A DNA stretch of 64,000 bases, from contig JAHDNF010000008.1 in assembly GCA_018435605.1 (NCBI GenBank), positions 313,192-377,191 on the forward strand. Direction: 5' to 3'. A program made the position numbers and the translations under genes. Origin of the DNA: a bacterium (GTDB taxonomy: Bacteria > Auribacterota > Auribacteria > Auribacterales > Auribacteraceae). Below the pieces are notes generated by a model. The model saw only the letters and a program-made list of their open reading frames with translations, made no database searches and was not told the DNA's origin. Shown here piece by piece: positions 19,403-27,589 of this stretch (the first letter of the stretch is position 1; each line of letters begins with the position of its first letter).

Positions 19403-20008
19403 ATGAAACGGACAAAAAAAGGTTTTACACTGATCGAATTGTTGGTGGTTATAGCTATCATCGCTATTTTAGCTGGTATGTTATTGCCTGCATTGAACAG
19501 AGCTCGTGAATCGGCACGCAGAATCAAATGCTTGAACAACGTACGCCAGCTTGCTATAGCATCGCATTTATATGCCGCAGATCACCGAGAAGTATTTCCT
19601 AGCGGCACTGATATCGCTGGTTGGGCTGAAGAATTGTATCCTAATTACACCGAAGATTTCAATATGTTCATATGTCCTAGCATGAACACACAAGCCGGCG
19701 CCCCTATTACCGATAACGAATGCGATTACTCTTTCGTGGCTGGCATGAAAGAATCGGATCCGGCAGATTCATTTATGCTATGCGATGAACCTTCAAGCGT
19801 AACAGCCGCTTCAGGACGGATTCATTTCACGGATGCCGCATCTAATCACCGTTCGGACGGCGGTAACTTCGGTTTCGTCGACGGTCACGTAACTTGGATA
19901 GCAACAAACGGAGCTGTAAATGCGACTGAAAGATATGTCGATAGTAACGCTTCGGATAACGCATTTAAAGAAACTGCTTTCAGCGCCGGACAAGTTGTTA
20001 TAGACTAA
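19403..20008 (+). CDS. Type II/IV pseudopilin-like protein (prepilin N-terminal domain, H-x-DG C-terminus)
   Basis: The 201-residue protein begins [20 protein letters not shown], a type III prepilin signal with cleavage expected after Gly8, the conserved Glu at +5, and a hydrophobic assembly helix. It continues [20 protein letters not shown], and the C-terminus has [20 protein letters not shown], the H-x-DG motif common in Lentisphaerae and Planctomycetes pseudopilins. ATG 19403 is chosen: AGGAGG (19389-19394) is 8 bases away, while ATG 19397 is only 2 bases away. No pilus assembly genes (pilB, pilC, pilD, pilQ) are in the window. It is expressed from a sigma54 promoter and followed by a terminator. 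Confidence 0.92.
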   Translation: MKRTKKGFTLIELLVVIAIIAILAGMLLPALNRARESARRIKCLNNVRQLAIASHLYAADHREVFPSGTDIAGWAEELYPNYTEDFNMFICPSMNTQAGAPITDNECDYSFVAGMKESDPADSFMLCDEPSSVTAASGRIHFTDAASNHRSDGGNFGFVDGHVTWIATNGAVNATERYVDSNASDNAFKETAFSAGQVVID

Positions 20009-20033
20009 TCCGGATGACTAATAGTTGATTTAA

Positions 20034-20072
20034 TAACCGCCAGGGTGCTATACTCTGGCGGTTATTTTTTTT
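20034..20072 (+). terminator. Rho-independent terminator of the pilin-like gene
   Basis: A 10-bp stem TAACCGCCAG / CTGGCGGTTA (20034-20043 and 20055-20064) with an 11-base loop is followed by a run of eight T (20065-20072). It isolates the pilin-like gene as a single-gene transcript. Confidence 0.9.
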
Positions 20073-20135
20073 ATTTCACACTAGATTTTTATTTTTTAAC
20101 AATTAATAGAATTACTTTTAACGAATCGAATAATA

Positions 20136-22037
20136 ATGTTACTTATCGCTATAATCATAGCACTTATTCCTATTGCAGTGTATCCCGAACCTCTCCTCGG
20201 TCCGTTTAAGAACGAGTATATAGTTAAACAATATATTATAATAATTACCACGCTATTTTTATTGGGAAAGCCATTGGTTTATTTTCTTAAAACAAAAACC
20301 TTGACTCTAAAAAACACCGATAAATTTTTTATGCTGTTTCTCGCATTTGCTTCGATATCTTATTTTATCAACCGACCTGTAAGCTATGTTGATCTTTTGT
20401 TGCACATCGGTTATGCGGCAATCTTTATAACTATATCCCACAAACAGCCGTCGCAGATCAAACCGTACGTATTCTGCTTAATATGGATTATATCGCTGGG
20501 ACTCTCAGGTATAGCCGGATTATTTCAGTATATTAATCACAAACCGGTTGTTGCCATGCTCGGAAACCGCAATTTTTACGGTAGCTTCACTGCCGCAGGA
20601 TTACCGTTTCTCATATACGCGATTGTTCATCACATCAAAACGAGAAATTTTTTCTTTATCAGTTTGGAAATCTTTCTTATATGCCTGTCCCTTTTCAATC
20701 TGATCTGTACACGTTCGCGAGGCGCGGTTCTTATAATCATATTGCAAATTATTGGCGCCGTTGCTGTTTTATTACGCAAACCGTTACAGATACTTGTAGT
20801 TACAGTAGTATTGCTGATCGTTGCCGGATTTTCTGTGAATGTTCGCCAGACTATCAAAAACCAACTCGAATACGATGTCAGGCCATTTATATGGGAAGGA
20901 ACATTCAATATGATTTGCGATCATCCGTTCATAGGGGTAGGGCCGGGCAATTTTTATATACAATATCCGCAATATAGGGTGCATGACTATTTTCTTTCGC
21001 ACAAGGCAACGGATGCGACACGTCATGCGCACAATGAATTACTCGAAACATGGGCGGAAACAGGCTCTCTCGGTTTGCTTGCATTGCTCGGTATAATCAT
21101 ACAAACCGGATATTCGCTGGTAAAAAAGCACAAGCGCAGTCCTTTGGATCCGTTTTTATGGTGTCTGGTATTTTCCACGTTTGGTATTTTACTGCATAAT
21201 ATGGTTGACGTAAACATGCGTTTTACTGCCACGGCAGGCATATTCTGGGTGCAACTAGCCATCTTGTCTGCATATACCGAAACCGGTGCGCCGGTATCGA
21301 CTCCACGCTTACCGAAAATCATATTATACGCTATATGGGTTTTATTTGTATTTTTCTGCGGATACATTATTTATAATTCGGTTATCAACTCAATGCGCTC
21401 TCATATAGATTTTCAAAAAGGTATATACGCCAAAGAATCTAATGATTGGGAATCAGCTGTTGCTTACTATAACAGGGGAATTCAGGCAGATCCGTCAAAC
21501 CTCAGCTTGTTATATCATCTTGGGTTTGCCTACGATCGACTCGAAATGACCGATTTATCCATTGCGACATACAACCTTGTAACACAGCTCGCGCCGTATT
21601 ACGCCAGCGTCCGAAAGAATCTGGGAGTTTTATATATAAAGAAAAAAGATTTTTCTAAGGCGTTAGAAGAATACAAAATTCAGCAGATGCTGGATCCGTA
21701 CGATCCCGACATTTATCTAAATATGGCTTATTGTTATAACCAGCTCGCCTTAAAAGATAAAGCGTCAGCTATGCGCTCTAAGTCGCTCGATGCTTACAAA
21801 CAAAAAGCTACACTCTATATCAAGGCTAAACGTCCGCTCTTGGCTATTCCATATCTGGAAACAGCTCTTCAACTAAATTCAGGTGATGATGAAACCATAA
21901 AAATCTTAATGCTGGCATATTTAGAATCGGGAAACCAAAAAAACGCCATGGATCTCTTCCATATTTTCAACGAATATTTTCCTGATAAAATTTCGACAAT
22001 AAATTATTTAAACGATTTAATTCAATCATATCGATAA
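20136..22037 (+). CDS. O-antigen ligase/polymerase-like membrane protein with C-terminal TPRs
   Basis: The 633-residue protein has about 10-12 hydrophobic segments over residues 1-430. It includes the Wzy/WaaL-type region TRSRGAVLIIILQ, then GVGPGNFYIQYPQYRVHDYF, and HAHNELLETWAETGSLGLLA with the conserved His-x-x-x-Glu-type loop. From about residue 430 TPR-like repeats follow (AVAYYNRGIQADPSNLSLLY, LGVLYIKKKDFSKALEEYKI). The O-antigen ligase superfamily transfers lipid-linked glycans to lipid A core or, in PglL/PilO types, to pilins. Being next to a pilin-like gene makes pilin or surface glycosylation possible, but the acceptor cannot be read from the sequence. Confidence 0.85.
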   Translation: MLLIAIIIALIPIAVYPEPLLGPFKNEYIVKQYIIIITTLFLLGKPLVYFLKTKTLTLKNTDKFFMLFLAFASISYFINRPVSYVDLLLHIGYAAIFITISHKQPSQIKPYVFCLIWIISLGLSGIAGLFQYINHKPVVAMLGNRNFYGSFTAAGLPFLIYAIVHHIKTRNFFFISLEIFLICLSLFNLICTRSRGAVLIIILQIIGAVAVLLRKPLQILVVTVVLLIVAGFSVNVRQTIKNQLEYDVRPFIWEGTFNMICDHPFIGVGPGNFYIQYPQYRVHDYFLSHKATDATRHAHNELLETWAETGSLGLLALLGIIIQTGYSLVKKHKRSPLDPFLWCLVFSTFGILLHNMVDVNMRFTATAGIFWVQLAILSAYTETGAPVSTPRLPKIILYAIWVLFVFFCGYIIYNSVINSMRSHIDFQKGIYAKESNDWESAVAYYNRGIQADPSNLSLLYHLGFAYDRLEMTDLSIATYNLVTQLAPYYASVRKNLGVLYIKKKDFSKALEEYKIQQMLDPYDPDIYLNMAYCYNQLALKDKASAMRSKSLDAYKQKATLYIKAKRPLLAIPYLETALQLNSGDDETIKILMLAYLESGNQKNAMDLFHIFNEYFPDKISTINYLNDLIQSYR

Positions 22038-22105
22038 TTATTTTCATACTAACTTTTATTATATATGATATAATAATATATAAAGCTAAATTAGGAGATA
22101 ACCGG

Positions 22106-24007
22106 ATGAAAAAAATATTTTTTACACTTTTGTTTATTTTTACATTGCCATTGTTAGGATATTGTGTAGATAACGATAATGACGGCATGCCTGATGAATG
22201 GGAACTCGCATACGGCTTGGATATAACAAGAGACGATTCACTTGAAGACAACGATAACGACGGACTCACAAATATCTTCGAGTATCAAATCGGAACATAT
22301 CCAAACAACCCCGACTCCGATAACGATGGGTTGCCGGACGGCAAGGAAATTGCGCAAAAAAGAACAATTAATGTTAATACAACTACTTTTGACATGCAAC
22401 ATGCACCGGAAGTAATCTCGCTATCCGACCGCTATTTAATATGCTGGACAAGCAAGAATACTGATGGCGATAAAACAGGCATCTACGGACAATTTATAGA
22501 CCGCTTAGGCAGAAAAATAGGTTCCGAATTTAAAATAAACACCACCATTACAGGGGATCAATATTATCCTATGATGGCAAAAACGGATTCCTCCTATCTT
22601 ATTGCATGGGCAGGCCAATCGCAGGTAATCAAGCCGGATGGCAAATACGGACAGATTATGGATATAAACGGAACTCCAATAGGAAGCGAATTTTTTATAG
22701 ACAGCTACATACAATACTTATCTAAACCCCGCATAGCTTCCAACGGCACAGGATTAGTTGTTGTCGGATGCACTCACAACGCGAACGACACTTGGGATAA
22801 AGTATTCGCACAGTTTTTTGATAACGAAGGCACACCCATAGCTGTATCAGTTCAGGTAAACACAGATACCACAGGAAATCATTGGCATCCTATTGTAGCG
22901 TCAAACGGTTCCAATTACATGGTCGTATGGCTCAACGAAGGACTAAACGGCGATTCCGACGGTATCTTCGGTCAGCTTCTCGATGGGGCAGGAACAAAAA
23001 TAGGTACACAAATACAAATCAACACATACCCTACTGACAGCCAGTCGTATCCGAAAATAATATCCAACGGTTCGGACTACATGGTAGTTTGGGATAATGA
23101 GAATCAGGATGGGAACAGGGATGTTTTCGGTCAAATTATAAGCCCTACCGGAGACAAGATAGGTCAGGAGATAACTATTAACACCACTATAGAACATGAT
23201 CAATACGGACCGTATATAACATCCAATGGATCAACATATCTTGTGGCATGGACCAGCAATATGCAAGACGGAAACGGGTCAGGCGTATATGGACAATATA
23301 TATCAAATTCAGGAATAAAACGCGGCGGCGAATTTCTTATCAATACCCTAACAGCCTCCAATCAAGAGGTCTATAGCGTTACTACTACAGACAATTATTT
23401 CTTTGTATTATGGGACAGCAGAGACGCCACAAGTAATGCGACAAAAGGACTGTTCGGTTCATTTTTTAATGATTGCGGCATACGTATCGGAAAAACTTTT
23501 CAGGTAACGAGTCAAATGCAACCGATTGCAGACTTTTTAAAGAAACCGGTAATCGCGTCTATAGGCGAAGAACTTTGTATTGTGTATCCATACGTTAATG
23601 ACAATTGGGATATCGGAGCAATGATAACCAGCGTTGACTACGGAACCGATCCAATGCTACCGGATACAGACGGCGACGGCATGAATGATGGCGATGAGAT
23701 CAAGGCCGGCACACTTCCGGACAATCCGCAATCCGTATTTGCAATCACAGGTATATATACTAATTCTGCAGGGGATATTACACTACAATGGAGCGGTTCT
23801 ACAAATCCATGTGTACCGTATAAAATCAGATGGTTAGATTCATTGGACGCTCAACAAGGCTCTATAGATCTTTTACATGAAAATGTTACACAGATAGATA
23901 ATATGCGTACGTGGACGGATGAAGGGGATAACGACGCTATTGCGCCACGCAACGCGCCTTCATCGGAACCGACATCTATGCGGTTGTATCAAATTTATAT
24001 TCAGTAA
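22106..24007 (+). CDS. Secreted protein: thrombospondin-type-3 motifs flanking seven beta-propeller-like repeats
   Basis: The 633-residue protein has a signal peptide (MKKIFFTLLFIFTLPLLGYC, probable SPase I cleavage; the Cys is not in a good lipobox). Two or three Ca2+-binding D-x-D-x-D-G motifs follow (DNDNDGMPDEW, DNDNDGLTNIFEYQ, DSDNDGLPDGKE). Residues about 99-500 hold seven repeats of 53-57 residues plus a partial eighth, with the pattern SNGS-x-YMVVW...DG...G(I/V)(Y/F)GQ...G..IG..(F/I).IN. A last D-x-D-G-D-G motif sits near residue 525. The function is unknown. The architecture suggests an extracellular propeller or adhesin-like protein. AGGAGA precedes ATG 22106. Confidence 0.88.
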   Translation: MKKIFFTLLFIFTLPLLGYCVDNDNDGMPDEWELAYGLDITRDDSLEDNDNDGLTNIFEYQIGTYPNNPDSDNDGLPDGKEIAQKRTINVNTTTFDMQHAPEVISLSDRYLICWTSKNTDGDKTGIYGQFIDRLGRKIGSEFKINTTITGDQYYPMMAKTDSSYLIAWAGQSQVIKPDGKYGQIMDINGTPIGSEFFIDSYIQYLSKPRIASNGTGLVVVGCTHNANDTWDKVFAQFFDNEGTPIAVSVQVNTDTTGNHWHPIVASNGSNYMVVWLNEGLNGDSDGIFGQLLDGAGTKIGTQIQINTYPTDSQSYPKIISNGSDYMVVWDNENQDGNRDVFGQIISPTGDKIGQEITINTTIEHDQYGPYITSNGSTYLVAWTSNMQDGNGSGVYGQYISNSGIKRGGEFLINTLTASNQEVYSVTTTDNYFFVLWDSRDATSNATKGLFGSFFNDCGIRIGKTFQVTSQMQPIADFLKKPVIASIGEELCIVYPYVNDNWDIGAMITSVDYGTDPMLPDTDGDGMNDGDEIKAGTLPDNPQSVFAITGIYTNSAGDITLQWSGSTNPCVPYKIRWLDSLDAQQGSIDLLHENVTQIDNMRTWTDEGDNDAIAPRNAPSSEPTSMRLYQIYIQ

Positions 24008-24028
24008 AATTATTACTGCGAAACGAAA

Positions 24029-24074
24029 AAAAAGAGCTGTTCCGGAAAACCACATATCTAGAACAGCTCTTTTT
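24029..24074. terminator. Bidirectional rho-independent terminator
   Basis: A perfect 14-bp stem, AAAAAGAGCTGTTC (24029-24042) with GAACAGCTCTTTTT (24061-24074), has an 18-base loop. It gives T-runs on both strands. It lies between two convergent genes, the secreted repeat protein on plus and the PEP carboxykinase-like gene on minus, and serves both. Confidence 0.93.
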
Positions 24075-24097
24075 CTATTTGGCGCTATTAAAAAATG

Positions 24098-25699
24098 TTA
24101 TCGTTTGAAAATACCTTTGATATCAGGATGTAATTTACCATTGTCATATTTTTCTATCACACTGCATCGTATTTCATTTAGCGCTTTCTGGCGTTCTTCG
24201 AATTCAGAATGTGAATACAATCGTTCGGGATGCATGTAAATAGGATCGACGTCGCGAATCGCTTTCGGTACCATAAAACCGGTTTCAGATCTTACCCAAT
24301 TCTGATCAAGCCCTTTCCTGATTAGGGAATCAAGAATACTCATCGTGTGACGCAGAGAAATGTCATGATAGTGTTCTCCTTCGCCAATAGAACCGGTATT
24401 TAAAAGAAAACAATTGATATGCGGTAAATTGCTCAAAATATCATAGAACAGGTTGGCATGTTCTGTCCTGTCGCCGGCAATAAACGGATCATAAAAGAAT
24501 TCGTTACGTATTTTTCCAGCTTGTGTTGGGTCACCGGCAGATGATTCCATAGATTGACCAAGCACCATAAGCGCCGCGGCCTGCGCCGCTGACAGTTTTG
24601 CTATTGCAGGAATGATTGAGCCTCTGGTAATTAGAATCAGGTTCTCAACTCTAGGGACACTTATATGCTGGCTGGCATGCATAAAATCGTCACGCTTAAT
24701 AACCGCCCGTCCGTTAGATGTACGCTCCACATTAAAAAAATCGAAGTCGCCGTCAGGAGTAACATGGACGTTTTCGCCGAAAGTTCCCGGTTTTAAAAGC
24801 CCGTAATATGTTTCTATCTGATCGCCGGGAGTAACACTATCAGTTTTAACGAAAATGCCGCCGCCTTCAAAGCCATGGAACGAACCGTCGGGCATAAGCG
24901 TACCGCCGTCATCCTGTACAAGCCAAGATTTTTCTTCCCCTTTGCGCGCAAGAATTTTAGAGGTAGTAGAAGTCTTGCCGTTAGCGCTGAGGGCAATCAA
25001 AAGTGAGCGAATAGTTCGGTATTCGCCGTCGGCATCCTGCAAATAATCCTCGCGGCAACCTGCGTGAAGAAAAATGCCCCCTCTGCGTGCTTTCGCGTTC
25101 CAATCTTCAGATGCAAATACGCCCTTTTTATATTCACCAATATAGTTACTGTTTCTTACAATCTTGACAACGCGCCCGTCCGGAAGCATAGCCAGCCTGA
25201 TAGTAATATCTTTTTTGGGCAATGGCTTTGTTTTGTTAGGTTCATATTCTTCATCAAAAAACATGATGATTTCATATGTGGGTTTTTCTATCTTCGTACG
25301 GGGAACCGTAAAAATATTTCCTCCGCCATAAGCTACGTGAGCGTATCGTTTAGGAACGGTCAAACGAACGGTTATGTTGTTCTGTGGTTCGCCGACAATT
25401 CGGTCGGTGCTGAGCAGTTCTTCTTTGGCAAGATATTCCTCACAACTTTTAAGCAATTTTAGCTCGTCCTGACCAAATTCATCATCAATACTGTTTTTCG
25501 TAAATTGAGCTGAACGAGAAAAACATTCGCTATCTATAACAAGATTATTATATTTGGTTTTAACGATCCCTTCTTCCTGCTCAGCCATTTTGCGCAACTC
25601 AGCAGTATCGTTGCAAAGGGTCATTCTTTTTTCTATGATCGCTTTTTCGCGGATACGTTCCGCGGTTTTTATGAATTCAATACAATCGAATTTCCCCAT
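24098..25699 (-). CDS. Divergent ATP-type phosphoenolpyruvate carboxykinase homologue
   Basis: This 533-residue protein is close to the ATP-type PckA length and keeps much of its layout: RRGGIFLHAGCREDYLQDAD, a P-loop-like LIALSANGKTSTTSKIL, the kinase-2-like VQDDGGTLMPDGSFHGFEGG, and FLLNTGSIGEG near the lid. In canonical PckA the P-loop is GLSGTGKTT; here the first Gly is Ala and TG is replaced by AN (ALSANGKTS). So it is a PckA-family member whose nucleotide use and substrate are uncertain. A PEPCK role (oxaloacetate to PEP) is the default. ATG 25699 follows AAAGGAG, and a sigma70-like promoter lies 110 bases upstream. Confidence 0.78.
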   Translation of the reverse strand: MGKFDCIEFIKTAERIREKAIIEKRMTLCNDTAELRKMAEQEEGIVKTKYNNLVIDSECFSRSAQFTKNSIDDEFGQDELKLLKSCEEYLAKEELLSTDRIVGEPQNNITVRLTVPKRYAHVAYGGGNIFTVPRTKIEKPTYEIIMFFDEEYEPNKTKPLPKKDITIRLAMLPDGRVVKIVRNSNYIGEYKKGVFASEDWNAKARRGGIFLHAGCREDYLQDADGEYRTIRSLLIALSANGKTSTTSKILARKGEEKSWLVQDDGGTLMPDGSFHGFEGGGIFVKTDSVTPGDQIETYYGLLKPGTFGENVHVTPDGDFDFFNVERTSNGRAVIKRDDFMHASQHISVPRVENLILITRGSIIPAIAKLSAAQAAALMVLGQSMESSAGDPTQAGKIRNEFFYDPFIAGDRTEHANLFYDILSNLPHINCFLLNTGSIGEGEHYHDISLRHTMSILDSLIRKGLDQNWVRSETGFMVPKAIRDVDPIYMHPERLYSHSEFEERQKALNEIRCSVIEKYDNGKLHPDIKGIFKR

Positions 25700-25807
25700 A
25701 CTGCGTTCTCCTTTTAATTTGGCCTTACCAGTTAATCAGATTTAATCGAATAATTTTTTTAACACCTGTAAATATTCGTCATCTTTAGACGATCATCGAA
25801 AATATAT

Positions 25808-25837
25808 ATTGTACTATACTGATTGATCAACTGTCAA
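25808..25837 (-). promoter_or_regulatory. Sigma70-type promoter of the PEP carboxykinase-like gene
   Basis: On the minus strand TTGACA (25832-25837) and TACAAT (25808-25813) are 18 bases apart. The transcript would start near 25800 and carry a leader of about 100 bases to ATG 25699. Confidence 0.6.
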
Positions 25838-25933
25838 ATCGACTTTTCCGACTTTTTCGCAACAGGTTATTTTAGAGCGGGTTACATATCTACGTTACAC
25901 GATAATCGATTTAAGAGGCCTATACAAAATAAA

Positions 25934-25961
25934 AACCGGCTTGAGTCGCTTCAAGCCGGTT
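25934..25961 (-). terminator. Rho-independent terminator of the secreted YHS-like gene
   Basis: An 11-bp perfect stem, AACCGGCTTGA (25934-25944) with TCAAGCCGGTT (25951-25961), has a 6-base loop. On the minus strand it is followed by TTTATTTT, so it ends the gene at 26001-26279 before the promoter of the PEPCK-like gene. Confidence 0.88.
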
Positions 25962-26000
25962 AAAAGAAGAAAGAGAACACGAAATGATATATAAATGGAA

Positions 26001-26279
26001 TTAAGGAGTTTTTTCCAGTTTCACTCCTTGAGCTTCCAGTTGCTCTATATATTTCTCCGGATTACTTTTCACAGCCGATACACAAGCTCCGCAACACACA
26101 TATATTCGATTTCCGCCATGATCTACGTACAACGATTTATTTACTGTTGATCCCATAACGGGACATACAGTTTGTGTTTTTTCTCCTGAATAAGCGTTAC
26201 CAGAGAAAACAACCAACGCCGATACGAACAAAATAGTATAACCAATTAAAAAACCAATCTTTAAAGAATTTTTCTTCAT
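26001..26279 (-). CDS. Secreted YHS/TRASH-like metal-binding protein
   Basis: The 92-residue protein has an N-terminal signal or membrane anchor (MKKNSLKIGFLIGYTILFVS...GNAYSG). It is followed by a YHS-like core: CPVMGSTVNKSLYVDHGGNR, then IYVCCGACVSAVKSNPEKYI. The Cys pattern C-P-V-M ... C-C-x-x-C and the F/V-x-x-N/D-P-x-x-Y ending are typical of YHS/TRASH metal-binding modules, often copper-related. The ligand is not certain. A strong AAAGGAGGT precedes ATG 26279. It is a single-gene unit with its own terminator. Confidence 0.82.
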   Translation of the reverse strand: MKKNSLKIGFLIGYTILFVSALVVFSGNAYSGEKTQTVCPVMGSTVNKSLYVDHGGNRIYVCCGACVSAVKSNPEKYIEQLEAQGVKLEKTP

Positions 26280-26417
26280 GGAATACCTCCTTTCTTTAAT
26301 AAAACCGACCGGAAAGTGAGATTACGACTAATGAATATTATAAAATAGATAAGTAGCGACAATAAAGGTTCAGATAAAAATTAAGATTATTATATAAGGG
26401 ATGGAAAAAGTATTAAG

Positions 26418-26502
26418 TACCGAGGGCCGGACTCGAACCGGCACGGAACAAAGTTCCGAGGGATTTTAAGTCCCTTGCGTCTGCCAATTCCGCCACCCCG
26501 GC
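26418..26502 (-). tRNA. tRNA-Leu (anticodon TAA)
   Basis: Read on the minus strand, the 85-base sequence starts GCCGGGGTGGCGGAATTGGC with D-loop GGCAGACGC, anticodon loop CTTAAAA (anticodon TAA), a variable arm CGGAACTTTGTTCCG typical of class II tRNAs, and T-arm GCCGG-TTCGAGT-CCGGC. The acceptor pairs GCCGGGG with CCTCGGT using two G-U pairs, and the discriminator is A. CCA is not encoded. Confidence 0.93.
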
Positions 26503-26522
26503 ACTTAATAATGAAAACAATA

Positions 26523-26597
26523 TGGAGGCGGCGATCGGAATTGAACCGATGAATAATGGTTTTGCAGACCACTCCCTTACCACTCGGGTACGCCGCC
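26523..26597 (-). tRNA. tRNA-Cys (anticodon GCA)
   Basis: On the minus strand the acceptor GGCGGCG pairs perfectly with CGCCGCC. The anticodon loop CTGCAAA gives GCA, the T-arm is ATCGG-TTCAATT-CCGAT, and the discriminator is U, as expected for Cys. The 3' CCA is encoded (complement of 26523-26525). It lies 20 bases upstream of tRNA-Leu, and the two share a promoter. Confidence 0.94.
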
Positions 26598-26625
26598 TTA
26601 TAAGCTCGAAAGCGGAATTGTTGCT

Positions 26626-26654
26626 ATAGTATATAAGCATTACATAAAAGTCAA
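26626..26654 (-). promoter_or_regulatory. Promoter of the tRNA-Cys/tRNA-Leu unit
   Basis: On the minus strand TTGACT (26649-26654) and TACTAT (26626-26631) are separated by 17 bases. The element ends 29 bases before tRNA-Cys. Confidence 0.55.
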
Positions 26655-26836
26655 GCATAATTCCTACGGCAATATGTTATAAAAGTATTGATTAATGCTT
26701 ATATGGCAACCTTTATGAAACAAACTATTACATGAGAATACCTATGGAAAAAAAATTGTACATATTTCTTTATAATCTGGTATGATTTTGCATAAATAAA
26801 CCTTATATATATTGAATGAATAAAAGAAGCCGGTCT

Positions 26837-27589
26837 ATGAAAATAATTGCGACATTGCCTACTTACAACGAAGCCGAAAACATAGAAGAAATCATTCGAC
26901 ATATTCTTGAGCAGGATGATAGTATACACGTACTGGTGATAGACGATCTATCGCCTGACGGAACAGGAGATATAGTCGAACGGCTTGCCGAGAAAAACAA
27001 CCGTGTCTATATACTACATCGAAACAGTCCGCGCGGCAGAGGATTAGCCGGAATCGACGGTTTTAAAACGGCCATAACTATGGGCGCCTCTGCGGTCATT
27101 GAAATGGATGCCGATTTTTCGCATAACCCGAAACACATCCCTGAAATGCTGAAATATATAAGAGAATACGATATTGTGATCGGCTCCAGATTCGTACAGG
27201 GCGGTAGTGAAAAAGGACGATCTCGAGCGAGGGAAATAATCAGTATTCTGGCTAATACCTACATAAGAACATTGTTGCGCTTTCCTGTTAAAGATTGTTC
27301 GTCAGGATACCGATGTTTTACACGTCAGATACTTGAGAAAATTGATTTCGACTCATTTGAATCGACCGGTCCGTCAATTGTATCCGAGCTTTTATTTCAT
27401 GCGGTAGTTTATCATCGAGCGCGAATAAAGGAAATACCGATTTGTTTTGAGGACAGAACAAAAGGCGCCTCTAAACTTAATAAAAAAATTCTACTGCATA
27501 ATTTATTTTTTATTGCTAAATTATGGGTAAAGAAAATGAATTATCTCATACATCAAAGGAGGAATACAGAAAATGTTAAACAGCCGTAA
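26837..27589 (+). CDS. Polyprenol-phosphate mannose synthase-like GT2 glycosyltransferase
   Basis: The 250-residue GT2 protein begins IIATLPTYNEAENIEEIIRH. It contains VLVIDDLSPDGTGDIVERLA (nucleotide-sugar binding), AVIEMDADFSHNPKHIPEML (D-x-D metal site), VIGSRFVQGGS and CSSGYRCFTRQIL. This is the DPM1-like pattern, for making polyprenol-phosphate-linked mannose (or glucose). There are no C-terminal membrane helices, as in soluble bacterial Ppm/DPM1. ATG 26837 gives the family start; an in-frame ATG at 26816 adds seven residues. The next gene overlaps it by 17 bases, and two TMTC-like enzymes downstream are candidate users of its product (inference). Confidence 0.92.
   Translation: MKIIATLPTYNEAENIEEIIRHILEQDDSIHVLVIDDLSPDGTGDIVERLAEKNNRVYILHRNSPRGRGLAGIDGFKTAITMGASAVIEMDADFSHNPKHIPEMLKYIREYDIVIGSRFVQGGSEKGRSRAREIISILANTYIRTLLRFPVKDCSSGYRCFTRQILEKIDFDSFESTGPSIVSELLFHAVVYHRARIKEIPICFEDRTKGASKLNKKILLHNLFFIAKLWVKKMNYLIHQRRNTENVKQP

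Larger units (their letters stand above)
25700..26000. other. Intergenic region upstream of the PEP carboxykinase-like gene
   Basis: This 301-base gap has no gene. It holds the promoter and leader of the minus-strand PEPCK-like gene and the terminator of the minus-strand YHS-like gene, both listed separately. Confidence 0.7.
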
